Shown: positions 45,217 to 54,319 of the stretch, piece after piece
How positions within the stretch are numbered: position 1 is the first letter of the stretch
Layout: each line of letters starts with the position of its first letter
Origin: Pirellula sp. SH-Sr6A
Lineage (GTDB): Bacteria > Planctomycetota > Planctomycetia > Pirellulales > Pirellulaceae
Reading direction: 5' to 3'
Length of the DNA: 64,000 bases
Assembly (NCBI RefSeq): GCF_001610875.1
Contig: NZ_CP011272.1
Location: forward strand, 2,213,988-2,277,987
Notes under the pieces: model-generated
Databases searched by the model: none
What the model was told of the DNA's origin: nothing
The model's input: only the letters and a program-made list of their open reading frames with translations
Translations under genes and position numbers: made by a program

Positions 45217-46218
45217 ATGTCGGTCGATCCCATGCGTTATTCATTGCAAAACTACCTAGCTTGGGCCACTCTTTCCCTTCTTTTTGCCTTTCCAAAGGCG
45301 TCGCTGGGGCAGATGGCGACCCATATCGTCGTGCCGGGTACCGGGGTGCACATGACGCAGGTGGGAGACGATTTTGAAGACGAGTCCTGGTCCTTCGTCC
45401 CCAACAATCCCAAAAGCACCGAGGACATCGACGAAAATCAACGCCCGCCCCTTGGGAAATCGACCAACGGCCGCTGGTACGAAGGTGCCAAACGTGGCCA
45501 CCCCGATATTGTGAAGAGGGTCGCCACCCCCGAGGGTGGTCTGCCGGGGAGCGAGGGTGCTCTTTTGCTCAAGTCCTTGCAAACGGGTATTCCGAACCGT
45601 CCAAGCCACAAAATGCACCAGGACGATTTCATTTGCAACGTGCAATATCGTTTGGGTGGTACCGTGCCGGTGTCCCAATCTCCGAGCATGACAACCCGCG
45701 TTTATCTTCCACCGATGGAGGATTGGGAACGCCGAAACGGTCCTCACTTTGCATTCCGGGCTGCGGTGGAAACAACGATCACCGAATCGAAGAAGCAGTT
45801 TATGTTTGCGTCCAAGGAGCAGAAGGAAGAGATCTATTGGCCTGGACTCTTCATCCTCCGGGGTGTGAAAAAAGTGGGAAACCAAAACGTCCCCTATGCC
45901 TACTTCCGAATTCGAGCGGATCGCAGCGGGGGTGATTTCCTCGGTCCAGAGCTAGAAACCATGGGATGGTGGACGTTGGGTATATCCTTTACCCCAGACG
46001 GTTTGGTCCACTATTTCGCGAAACCAGGGACCGAGGAATTGACTCGCGACGATTACTTGGCCACCGCTATGCCCTACGGCTACCGCTGTGAAGAAGTCCG
46101 GTCGTTCTTTTACAATGTGGTCAACAGCGACAACGGACGAGATTGGTCCACCGATTGGATCATCGACGATCCGAAGTTCTACGTTCTTAAGACCCAACGA
46201 GTCGCCAGCCGTCCGTAG
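45217..46218 (+). CDS. Secreted protein of unknown function
   Basis: A 333-residue protein with a signal peptide (LAWATLSLLFAFPKASLGQ) and a beta-rich mature part with many aromatic residues (DESWSFVPNNPKSTE, GRWYEGAKRGHPDIV, GWWTLGISFTPDGLVHYF). The overall look (a 'DDFED' opening, a 'TDWIIDDPKFYV' end) suggests a lectin- or LamG-like sandwich, but I do not recognise a family, and this is a weak structural guess. The ATG at 45217 is chosen. A second ATG 15 bases on is equally possible. It converges with nadC. Confidence 0.75.
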   Translation: MSVDPMRYSLQNYLAWATLSLLFAFPKASLGQMATHIVVPGTGVHMTQVGDDFEDESWSFVPNNPKSTEDIDENQRPPLGKSTNGRWYEGAKRGHPDIVKRVATPEGGLPGSEGALLLKSLQTGIPNRPSHKMHQDDFICNVQYRLGGTVPVSQSPSMTTRVYLPPMEDWERRNGPHFAFRAAVETTITESKKQFMFASKEQKEEIYWPGLFILRGVKKVGNQNVPYAYFRIRADRSGGDFLGPELETMGWWTLGISFTPDGLVHYFAKPGTEELTRDDYLATAMPYGYRCEEVRSFFYNVVNSDNGRDWSTDWIIDDPKFYVLKTQRVASRP

Positions 46219-46223
46219 ACGAA

Positions 46224-47159
46224 CTAGGTGGAAATTCCAAGCTTCCAATCCAGACCTAAGTCAAGATTGATCGCCGAGTGGGTCAATGCTCCGACGCTGA
46301 TCCGATCCACTCCGGTTCGGGCGATCCCCGCAATCGTCTTGAGATTGACTCCGCCGGACGCCTCCAGTTGCACGGCCGGATGGACTGCATCGCGCAGGGC
46401 AACGCAACGCTCCAGCGTTTCCACATCCATATTGTCGAGAAGAACAATATCCGGGGAGGCATTCAATGCCGATTCCAATTGCGAGACGCTATCGATCTCG
46501 ATTTCGATCATCGGCATCGAATCGAATTTGAATGCACCGCTTGCGAGGTATTCCTTGGCCGCACGGACTGCAGCCCCCGGATCGAGCAGCGTTCCATCGG
46601 ATGCTGCCCTGCAAGCCAAATGATTGTCCTTGATCAACACACCATCAAAGAGCCCCAAGCGGTGATTGCGTCCCCCTCCGCACCGCACGGAGTACTTTTC
46701 CAAACGTCTCCAACCCGGTGTCGTTTTCCTAGTGTCGTAAACTTTCGCGTGCGTCCCTTGCACCAGAGCGACGTACTGCGAAGTCAATGTGGCGATGCCA
46801 CACATCCGTCCCAAAAAGTTCAAGATCGTTCGCTCGCAAGTTAAAAGATCTCGGGCCTCGCCCGAAAGCTCCGCGAGGGCTTGCCCCGCTGCGAAGACCT
46901 CACCATCTCCCACAAACGTTTCCAACCCGATCGAACAGTCCATTTCTTGGATCATCGCTTCGATCAAATCGACGCCAGCCGCGACTCCGCTACTCCTCGC
47001 TTGAATCACGGCAGCCCCGTGCACGCCTTCAGGTACCAACGCCATGGTGGTCAAGTCAGCGATCCGATCTAGATCTTCGCGTATCGCCAAACGAACCAAC
47101 TGCGCAAGGTCGTCGAGCAGTGGCGGGTCGATAGTTTGCGATCGGTAGTCGCTCTGCAT
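46224..47159 (-). CDS. nadC: Nicotinate-nucleotide pyrophosphorylase (quinolinate PRTase)
   Basis: A 311-residue enzyme converting quinolinate and PRPP to nicotinate mononucleotide in de novo NAD synthesis. Family motifs are present in order: CERTILNFLGRMCGIAT, YDTRKTTPGWRRLEKYSV with the substrate-binding Arg and His region CGGGRNHRLGLFDGVLIKDNH, EIEIDSV and the C-terminal LEASGGVNLKTI and VDRISVGALTHS phosphate-binding loops. Length and the ATG at 47159 are normal. It is a lone minus-strand gene whose start region abuts the divergent secreted protein gene. Confidence 0.97.
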   Translation of the reverse strand: MQSDYRSQTIDPPLLDDLAQLVRLAIREDLDRIADLTTMALVPEGVHGAAVIQARSSGVAAGVDLIEAMIQEMDCSIGLETFVGDGEVFAAGQALAELSGEARDLLTCERTILNFLGRMCGIATLTSQYVALVQGTHAKVYDTRKTTPGWRRLEKYSVRCGGGRNHRLGLFDGVLIKDNHLACRAASDGTLLDPGAAVRAAKEYLASGAFKFDSMPMIEIEIDSVSQLESALNASPDIVLLDNMDVETLERCVALRDAVHPAVQLEASGGVNLKTIAGIARTGVDRISVGALTHSAINLDLGLDWKLGIST

Positions 47160-47348
47160 GGGAAAAAACCTTGGGATTCGCGTTTATGGGTTTTGGGTGT
47201 TTGTTCGTTCCGCCTCTCCGCGTATAGTGTAACCGAGCTGTCCCGAATTGGAGGAGTCACTCCCACCCGATTACGGCTCGTCGCGTCAACGGCATGGCTG
47301 CATCGATCAGCCGATCCCACCCTTCCCTCGCTGGAGAATTCGTTTGCT

Positions 47349-47921
47349 ATGCGAAGAATCTTGAACACCGCCCTGCTCGCTTTGTCCTGCTTCACCGCTT
47401 CCGCCACGACTTTCGGCCAGGAAAAAGGGGGTGATGCCAAAACCGCGTCCGCAACTTTGACCTTCGCCGAGGATGCTCTCACGCTGGTTACCCCCGACAC
47501 GTGGAAGCAAATGCCCCCGAAGAGCACGGTGATTCAGCACGAGTTCCGCGTGCCCGCCACCGGCGATGCCTTCGCACGGATCACCTTCTCGATCTCCGGA
47601 GGCTCGGTGCAAAACAATATCGATCGTTGGGTCGGACAGTTCGATGGCGCCAAAAAAGACGACATCAAAATGGAGAAGAAAGATATTGGCTCGACCGTTG
47701 TCCATATGGTCGACATCACAGGCACCTACAAGGAATCGATGGGTGGTGGTCCCTTTGCCCCCGGACCCATGAAGAAGCTTGAGAACCATCGCATGTTGGG
47801 CGCGATCATCGAGCTGAAAAGTGGAACTCGAGTCTACGTCAAGGCGACGGGCGCGAAGGATTTGATCGAGTCGACCAAACCAGCCTTTGTGAAAATGGTC
47901 GAAGGCCTCAAGACGAAGTAA
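47349..47921 (+). CDS. Secreted protein of unknown function
   Basis: A 190-residue exported protein with a signal (RRILNTALLALSCFTASATTFGQ) and a mature part free of cysteines. It includes LTLVTPDTWKQMPPKS and AFARITFSISGGSVQNNIDRW, with a C-terminal KDLIESTKPAFVKMVEGLK. I recognise similar small planctomycete proteins but no characterised family. An upstream extension to 47136 would overlap the divergent nadC start and lacks signal character, so the ATG at 47349 is chosen. A hairpin follows 30 bases after the stop. Confidence 0.75.
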   Translation: MRRILNTALLALSCFTASATTFGQEKGGDAKTASATLTFAEDALTLVTPDTWKQMPPKSTVIQHEFRVPATGDAFARITFSISGGSVQNNIDRWVGQFDGAKKDDIKMEKKDIGSTVVHMVDITGTYKESMGGGPFAPGPMKKLENHRMLGAIIELKSGTRVYVKATGAKDLIESTKPAFVKMVEGLKTK

Positions 47922-47951
47922 CACAGCCCCCCAACTTGGTTCTTCGAATGG

Positions 47952-47977
47952 AAAGCCTCCCCGTGCGGAGGCTTTCT
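47952..47977 (+). terminator. Hairpin terminator
   Basis: A perfect 10-bp stem (GAAAGCCTCC, 47952-47961, with 47968-47977) and a 6-nt loop, 30 bases after the secreted-protein stop and about 40 bases before the nagB start. A short T-rich stretch (TCGTTTCCC) follows. Confidence 0.75.
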
Positions 47978-48018
47978 CGTTTCCCAATCCCACCTCTCTC
48001 TCGTAAGGCTTCTTCAAC

Positions 48019-48813
48019 GTGCGTGTTGTTATTCTTGATTCGACGGAAGCGGTGTCCCGGTTTGCTGCGGATCAAGTTGCTGGGGCGATCGATCGCGCTC
48101 GCGAAACCAGAAAGCCGCCTGTGCTCGGATTGGCGACAGGCGGAACGCCTCTCGGACTCTACAACGAATTGGTCCAACGCTATCGCGACGGGATTCTATC
48201 GTTCGCCGACGTTTTCTCATTCAATCTCGATGAATATGTCGGTCTCCCTCCTGAACACGATCAAAGCTATCACTACTACATGAAGGAGTCGCTGTTCCGA
48301 CACATCGATATCCGCACCGAGAACACCTCGGTTCCACAAACTTGGAATTGCGACCTTCCTGCGAGCGCCAAAGCATACGAAACGAAAATCAGCCATGCGG
48401 GCGGTATCGACCTTCAAGTCCTGGGGATCGGCACCGATGGCCACATCGGGTTCAACGAAGTCGGTTCTTCCCTCGCATCTCGCACCCGGCTCAAAACCTT
48501 GACGCGTCAAACCCGAAGCGACAATGCGCGTTACTTCGCCTCGATCGATGAAGTCCCTATTGCCGCGATCACCATGGGGATCGCGACGATTCTCGAGGCT
48601 CGTTCGATTCTTCTTTTAGCGACCGGAGCCAACAAAGCCAAAGCGGTTGCCGGGTGTGTCGAAGGCGCCGTTTCATCGGGACTGCCAGCCAGCGCGTTGC
48701 AGCTTCATCCCAACGTTACCATCGTCGTCGATCGCCCTGCCGCTTCGCTGCTCCAGCATACCGAATACTACGAAGACTCCGAACGGGTCCGGGCCAAACT
48801 GCAATCGGTATAG
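48019..48813 (+). CDS. nagB: Glucosamine-6-phosphate deaminase
   Basis: A 264-residue enzyme converting glucosamine-6-phosphate to fructose-6-phosphate and ammonia, the entry of amino sugars into glycolysis. The family motifs are in place: LGLATGGTPLGLY (phosphate site), FSFNLDEYVGL with the catalytic Asp, GIGTDGHIGFNEVGSS with the catalytic His and Glu, and TMGIATILEARSILLLATG. Length is normal for the short bacterial form without the allosteric extension. The start is GTG at 48019, just after the hairpin. Together with a NagX-like protein elsewhere in the window it suggests amino-sugar use. Confidence 0.96.
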   Translation: MRVVILDSTEAVSRFAADQVAGAIDRARETRKPPVLGLATGGTPLGLYNELVQRYRDGILSFADVFSFNLDEYVGLPPEHDQSYHYYMKESLFRHIDIRTENTSVPQTWNCDLPASAKAYETKISHAGGIDLQVLGIGTDGHIGFNEVGSSLASRTRLKTLTRQTRSDNARYFASIDEVPIAAITMGIATILEARSILLLATGANKAKAVAGCVEGAVSSGLPASALQLHPNVTIVVDRPAASLLQHTEYYEDSERVRAKLQSV

Positions 48814-48848
48814 TCGTTTCTCTTTCGAAAAACGATGGCAACTCTACG

Positions 48849-50390
48849 CTATCGTGCCGCAGGTTGATGCCGTCTAGCAGGCTCGCCGGCGCGGATGGCT
48901 GGCGGGTACTGGTCCAGGATACGTTGAAGCTCTCTCGCGACTTCCGGCCTTTCGTGTGCTACGTTTCGCGACTCGGCCGGATCGTCTTGATAATCGTAAA
49001 GCTCCAGTTCGACGGCGCCCCCTCGATGGCCTCGCCATTCGACCAATCGATACCGTTCGGTTCGAATCGCACGTCCCAACTTGTCTTTGGGAAAAACATG
49101 GTACGCATGATCGCGGATCCTCGTGGAAGGATCTCGAAGGACGGGCACCAAGCTCAATCCATCGATCGACTGCGGTCCTGCGGGACGAGGCAACCCAGCC
49201 AATTCCGCCAACGTTGGATACAAATCCACGCTCTGAGCTAATTGCCCCGTGGTCCCCCCGGGTGCAATCGAGGGACCGCAAATCAACATCGGAATGCGGT
49301 TAGCTTGCTCGTAATTGGTGTGTTTGGTCCAGATACCATGGTCTCCTAAGTGGAATCCATGATCGCTCCAGAATACGACGATCGTATTCTGCCCGAGCTC
49401 CAATCGATCGAATTCCTCCATCACCCGTCCTAGCTGTGCATCCATGTAGCTCGTGCTGGCGTAGTATCCATGCACCAAACTCCGTTGCAATTCCTCAGGA
49501 AAGGGCGCAACCGGTCCCGTCGGAACCGGCTCGTAGGCAGCGATCTCACCACCGCGTTTTCCAGCAACTTTCGGTGCATCTTTTGGTTCAAGATGATCTG
49601 TCGCAATGGGTAGGGAATCGGGGTCGTACAAATCCCAATACTTTTTCGGTGCAGAGAATGGTAAATGAGGTCGAACGAAGCCTGCGATCAAGAAAAAAGG
49701 TGTCCCCGTTTTTTTGCGACGGTCATCGGCTTCCTGTAGTTTCTGCACCACACCCTTTGCGATTCGACCATCGGCGTAGGCATCATCGGGCACATCCGGG
49801 GACTCCCAGGCCGCGCCGCGGGGTAGCGACGGAATTCGGTCGAGCGATTGGTTGGTAAAGAGGGCTTCTTCTCGCGTCAATCGCCCACCATCGGTACTAG
49901 CAGGATCGAGGTACTCAATCACTTTGTCTTTCGTCAATCCGTGGGGAAACGAGTCTGGATCCCCTTCATTGCCATGCCCTACGTGAAAGACTTTCCCGAG
50001 CCCCTCCACATGGTAACCGTGTGAAGCAAAAAATTGCGGTAGCGTCACCGCGTCAGGCAATCGCTCCCGCAGCCTGCTTCCCAATCCATACAATCCCGTT
50101 GACGTCGAATGGGATCCGAGCATAAGCGTAAACCGGGACGGAGCACAAACCGCTTGATTGCAATAAGCCCGCTCGAAGATCATCCCGCGGGCGGCAAGTC
50201 GATCGATATTCGGTGTTTTGGCAAACGGATCGCCATAACATCCCAAAATGGGCTTGAGATCGTCGACCAAAATCATCAGTACGTTCAGACGATCGCCGGT
50301 CTCACCCCAACAGTGCATGGCCAACATGGACCATGCGAAAAACGCCGAAAGGAACGGGTGAAACGCTTTTCCACTGCAGCCATTTCGCAT
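48849..50390 (-). CDS. Secreted sulfatase, iduronate-2-sulfatase-like
   Basis: A 513-residue sulfatase with a signal (FHPFLSAFFAWSMLAMHCWG). It shows the N-terminal metal-site motif NVLMILVDDLKPILGCYGD, the formylglycine site Cys82 in CAPSRFTLMLGS, and the C-terminal VFWSDHGFHLGDHGIWTKHTNYE. The HGFHLGDHG form and the long middle region resemble iduronate-2-sulfatases, common in planctomycetes. It would remove sulfate from glycosaminoglycan-like or algal polysaccharides. I take the ATG at 50390, whose first bases overlap the TGA of the hydrolase gene upstream. The GTG three bases earlier is the alternative. The coupling implies a joint operon with that hydrolase. Confidence 0.93.
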   Translation of the reverse strand: MRNGCSGKAFHPFLSAFFAWSMLAMHCWGETGDRLNVLMILVDDLKPILGCYGDPFAKTPNIDRLAARGMIFERAYCNQAVCAPSRFTLMLGSHSTSTGLYGLGSRLRERLPDAVTLPQFFASHGYHVEGLGKVFHVGHGNEGDPDSFPHGLTKDKVIEYLDPASTDGGRLTREEALFTNQSLDRIPSLPRGAAWESPDVPDDAYADGRIAKGVVQKLQEADDRRKKTGTPFFLIAGFVRPHLPFSAPKKYWDLYDPDSLPIATDHLEPKDAPKVAGKRGGEIAAYEPVPTGPVAPFPEELQRSLVHGYYASTSYMDAQLGRVMEEFDRLELGQNTIVVFWSDHGFHLGDHGIWTKHTNYEQANRIPMLICGPSIAPGGTTGQLAQSVDLYPTLAELAGLPRPAGPQSIDGLSLVPVLRDPSTRIRDHAYHVFPKDKLGRAIRTERYRLVEWRGHRGGAVELELYDYQDDPAESRNVAHERPEVARELQRILDQYPPAIRAGEPARRHQPAAR

Positions 50391-51757
50391 CACTTGGCTA
50401 CCTCGCTGCGCGGCGACCGCAACCCAGCGGTATTGATCGCGACCACTTGATAGTAATATTCCTCTCCCAAGAGTGCTGACGCGTCCACATAACGCATCAT
50501 TGCCAGTGGCTGCACCGGAGTATCGCTGTACGAGTTGCCTTGAAAGAGGGGACGGCCAAAGGGGTTGTTCGGCATCTCGGGCACGCGCGCGATAGCTTTC
50601 CCGTCCCGGATGATCACAAATTGAGTTAGCCCACTCTCCAAATCAGCATCGCATTCCCATTCGATTTGGTTGCCGGTTACCTTCACGTTTCTCGGAGTGG
50701 GTGGCGGAGACTTGTCTTCGATCGATGTGTCGACCATGTACTGCATCCATCGGCTGGCGACCGCTTCGTTGGGAAGCCAGTTCGAGGTTTTGAGTTCCCC
50801 TTGAAAGCTCGCTGCAGGCATTGCCTCTACGCGAGTAGGGTTCAATGGATCGAAGAGGGCCACCCAAGCTGCATCGATTGGCATCGGCCGCAAGGGAGCT
50901 CCCGCTTCACGAGGAAGTCGATTCTCCACGCAAGCGTCCAGCCATGCGATCGCGAGATACCGTTGATTGCCGCACTCGTGGCTGGTTTTCGGGTCGATCG
51001 ACAGGCTGGCCAATCCCCCCCGCCCTCGCAACGCCACAAAGAATGATTCCACGCCTCCCCACACCCGAGCGAATCGACCTTCTTTATCGGTGACACCTTC
51101 TTTCGTGCCCAGATTGCACATGATGGGCACGGCTTTGACCTCATCGTGTAGCTCCCAGGAAGCAGGCTTGTCTCCTTCGGGGCGAATCGGAGGGACCCCC
51201 GAACGCAACCAAGCTGCCACAACGCGATCGGGATGGAGAATGGACATACCCCCGGCCCAATGTCCTCCTCCGCTGTGCCCCCAGAGTGCCCAAGGTATCG
51301 AGCCGAGTTCGGGATGGCCGGTCAAGGCACCGAGATCTATTAACGCTTTTTGAAAGGCGGCATCGGAACCGTTGCGGGGGTCGCACCAGAGTTTGCAGTC
51401 CGCTGATTCTGGTTGCTCGTAAACAGGGCTCAACAGAGCGCAATCATGTTTCTTTGCCAAGGCTTGCCAATGAAGGTCCATCGCCCCGGTTTGCCCCGAT
51501 TTGCAAGAGCCTTCGCCACATCCGTGCTGATGCACCACGACACCTCGCAAACGCTTCACCCCTTCGGGAATCCACAGGGTGAAATTGGAGGCGAATTGGA
51601 GTCCCCCCTCGATCTCACTCTTTTCGTAGCGAACACGATAGAGGGGCGGAGTGATTTCAGGGGGCTGGTCGTAGGGCGCTTCTTGGCCGATCCCAACTGG
51701 AGTCCACTCGACCAAGACGAAACCAAGGAGTGCTAAAAGATAGGAACCAATGCGCAT
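50390..51757 (-). CDS. Secreted alpha/beta hydrolase, esterase-like
   Basis: A 455-residue exported alpha/beta-hydrolase. The signal peptide is SYLLALLGFVLVEWTPVGIG. Key motifs are the oxyanion segment GVVVHQHGCGEGSC, the nucleophile elbow WGHSGGGHWAGG, and a later SHECGNQRYLAIAWLD, which may supply the catalytic His. A fibronectin-like tail (about 335-455) carries the phrase VKVTGNQIEWECDAD. It may be a polysaccharide or ester hydrolase that acts before the sulfatase. Specificity is unknown. The ATG at 51757 has AGGTGA eight bases upstream. It overlaps the sulfatase start. Confidence 0.8.
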   Translation of the reverse strand: MRIGSYLLALLGFVLVEWTPVGIGQEAPYDQPPEITPPLYRVRYEKSEIEGGLQFASNFTLWIPEGVKRLRGVVVHQHGCGEGSCKSGQTGAMDLHWQALAKKHDCALLSPVYEQPESADCKLWCDPRNGSDAAFQKALIDLGALTGHPELGSIPWALWGHSGGGHWAGGMSILHPDRVVAAWLRSGVPPIRPEGDKPASWELHDEVKAVPIMCNLGTKEGVTDKEGRFARVWGGVESFFVALRGRGGLASLSIDPKTSHECGNQRYLAIAWLDACVENRLPREAGAPLRPMPIDAAWVALFDPLNPTRVEAMPAASFQGELKTSNWLPNEAVASRWMQYMVDTSIEDKSPPPTPRNVKVTGNQIEWECDADLESGLTQFVIIRDGKAIARVPEMPNNPFGRPLFQGNSYSDTPVQPLAMMRYVDASALLGEEYYYQVVAINTAGLRSPRSEVAK

Positions 51758-51911
51758 GGCGAGAGTCACCTGGGAGGGAGCAGAGGAATTGGGAAGGAAC
51801 GACAGCCTACAGTGGTACAGCCGAGACGTCATCGACTAGAATAGACGAAGGTGTTGGCCCTCGACACCTCCCCGTCCATGAAAAGTCCTACCGCAACCTC
51901 TCCTTGCCGCC

Positions 51912-54224
51912 ATGAAACACCCAAGCTCCGCGTTCGGTCTTCTGCACCCTAAGCGATTCTCAATCCTTGGGGCGATGGGATTTTTCTTCAGCGTAGGGAT
52001 TGCGATGTCAGCCCTGGCATCCGATCGATCGTCTCAACCGCCTCCTCCGACGATCGCCCCCGAATCACGCATCGAGTTTGAGAACCATGTCCAACCGATT
52101 CTCGCCAGGTATGGATGCAATATGGGAGCATGTCACGGTGCATTGGCCGGCAAAGGGGGATTCCGTTTGTCCCTGCGGGGGTACGATCCCGTCACCGACC
52201 ACTTGAACATCACCCGCCAAGATCGGGGACGCCGAATCGATCTCTTGCAACCCGAAGCATCGCTCCTTCTGGCTAAACCGAGCGGGTACATCGAACACAA
52301 AGGTGGAGTGCGACTCCCCTCCGATTCCGAGGACTATCGCATCCTTGCCAAATGGATTGCACATGGTGCAAAAGGGCCAGATGCCAGCGCTCCTTCTTTG
52401 GTCCGAATCGAGGTCTTACCCGAACAATCGACTTTGGCCGTTCAGCAAACCCATAACTTGACGGTACGAGCGCATTACAACAACGGCCGAATCGACGATG
52501 TAACGCGATGGGCCAAGTTCACTTCGACCGACGAATCCATAGCGACCGTCGATGAACATGGCCAGATCCAAGTGCTCGGACCCGGGGAAGGTGCCGTAGC
52601 GGTTTGGTTCTCCAGCAAGATCGCTTCGGCGCGCATTCGAGTTCCTTTTGCCCCTCCCCTAACCCAGGCTCCTGCCTCAATCGCTGACGCATCGGAATCC
52701 CCGATCGACCAGCTTGTTCGTGCCCAGTTGGCTTCGTTGGGAATCGACGCGTCACCCTTGTGCAGCGATAGCGAATTCCTTCGACGCTCGTCACTGGACG
52801 CGACCGGTACCCTTCCTACCGAGGAGCAAGTGCGCGCGTTTCTGGCGGATAGCGCCCCCGATAAGCGTGCGAAATGGATCGAGCAATTGCTCGCAAGCCC
52901 CGCGTTTGTTGACTACTGGACCTACCGTTGGAGCGATCTTTTGACTCTCAATAGCAACCTACTGCGAGCCGATGGGATCAAAGCGTATTACCAATGGATT
53001 CGAGGGCATGTCGAACGCAATACCCCGTGGGATCAGTTCGCACGCGAGATCGTCACAGCGCGAGGCGAAGCGCTCGAGAACGGAGCGACGAATTTTTACG
53101 CCATCAATCAAGACCCCGAAAGCATGACCGAGAACATATGCCAAGCGTTCATGGGACTCTCGATCGGCTGTGCTAAGTGCCATAATCACCCGCTTGAAAA
53201 GTGGACGAATGACCAGTATTACGCCATGGCCAATATGTTTGCGCGCGTCCGAGCGAAGGGCTGGGGAGGGGAGGTTCGCGATGGCGACGCCCAGCGTACC
53301 CTGCTCGTACTCGATCGCGGTGATTTGATTCAGCCTCTTCGGGGTAAGCCGCAGCCGCCCGCTCCTTTGGATGGTGAACCTTTAGACATCCACTCTCCGG
53401 ACGACCGTCGTATCGCGTTGGCAGATTGGCTTACCTCCCCGCAGAACCCTTACTTCACTCGATCCATCGTAAACCGCGTTTGGGCAGCTTACTTCGGGAT
53501 CGGCATCGTGAATCCGGTCGATGATATGCGGGCCAGCAATCCGGCGAGCAATCCCGCGTTGATGGACCACCTGTGCGAAGAGCTCGTGGCATCGAAATAC
53601 GATTTGAAGCAACTCATGCGAAGCATTCTCAATTCGCAAACGTATCAACGGAGCAGTGTCACAACGGAGTTAAACCAAGCCGATCGCAAGTACTTCTCTC
53701 ACTATTATCCACGCCGGCTTATGGCCGAAGTCATTCATGATGCGATCGTCGATGTCACGGCTGTCCCGACGACCTTCGACAAAGTTGCCTTCTTAGGAGG
53801 AGACAAGCGTGCCACCAAGTTTTATGCGAAAGGGACGAAGGCGATTCAGTTGTTCGACTCCAGCGTCGATAGCGATTTTCTGAAGACGTTCGGCAGGAAT
53901 CAAAGACGCATCACCTGCGAATGCGAACGAAGCGATGAGCCAAGCATCATTCAAGTACTCAATCTCAACAATGGCGATACCGTCAACAACAAGCTGGCAG
54001 CATCCGGTAGCATTGTCGATCAGTTGCTCAAGTCGCACTCCGAAGATCCCGACAAACTCGTCGAAGCCGCCTACATCCGTTGTTTGTCGCGCCTCCCCAC
54101 GGAATCAGAAACCAAGGCCTTTCGCGAGGAACTGCAAACCGCCGCCGGGGATGAGAAACGTATCGTCGTGGAAGACATTCTCTGGAGTCTATTGAGCTCC
54201 CGCGAATTCCTCTTCAACCACTAA
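51912..54224 (+). CDS. DUF1549/DUF1553 cytochrome-type protein with Ig-like domain
   Basis: A 770-residue exported protein (signal ILGAMGFFFSVGIAMSALA). Domain order: a cytochrome-like head with CxxxxCH (GCNMGACHG), not the strict CxxCH; a Big_2-like Ig domain (about 175-245, VRAHYNNGRIDDVTRW); DUF1549 (about 260-450) with a proper CAKCH motif in GCAKCHNHPLEKW; and DUF1553 (about 490-750: NRVWAAYFGIGIVNPVDD, LNSQTYQRSS). Such proteins are planctomycete-typical and usually paired with a DUF1501 gene, which is missing here: the next gene converges. Function unknown. Confidence 0.92.
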   Translation: MKHPSSAFGLLHPKRFSILGAMGFFFSVGIAMSALASDRSSQPPPPTIAPESRIEFENHVQPILARYGCNMGACHGALAGKGGFRLSLRGYDPVTDHLNITRQDRGRRIDLLQPEASLLLAKPSGYIEHKGGVRLPSDSEDYRILAKWIAHGAKGPDASAPSLVRIEVLPEQSTLAVQQTHNLTVRAHYNNGRIDDVTRWAKFTSTDESIATVDEHGQIQVLGPGEGAVAVWFSSKIASARIRVPFAPPLTQAPASIADASESPIDQLVRAQLASLGIDASPLCSDSEFLRRSSLDATGTLPTEEQVRAFLADSAPDKRAKWIEQLLASPAFVDYWTYRWSDLLTLNSNLLRADGIKAYYQWIRGHVERNTPWDQFAREIVTARGEALENGATNFYAINQDPESMTENICQAFMGLSIGCAKCHNHPLEKWTNDQYYAMANMFARVRAKGWGGEVRDGDAQRTLLVLDRGDLIQPLRGKPQPPAPLDGEPLDIHSPDDRRIALADWLTSPQNPYFTRSIVNRVWAAYFGIGIVNPVDDMRASNPASNPALMDHLCEELVASKYDLKQLMRSILNSQTYQRSSVTTELNQADRKYFSHYYPRRLMAEVIHDAIVDVTAVPTTFDKVAFLGGDKRATKFYAKGTKAIQLFDSSVDSDFLKTFGRNQRRITCECERSDEPSIIQVLNLNNGDTVNNKLAASGSIVDQLLKSHSEDPDKLVEAAYIRCLSRLPTESETKAFREELQTAAGDEKRIVVEDILWSLLSSREFLFNH

Positions 54225-54319
54225 AACCCGCCCTCCAAAGGCCGGTCGTCTTAACGATCGGTCCAACATCCTCGGTGAGCCGAAACTCCTGGGTCCCCTT
54301 GCTCAGCCCCGCCCTCCGC

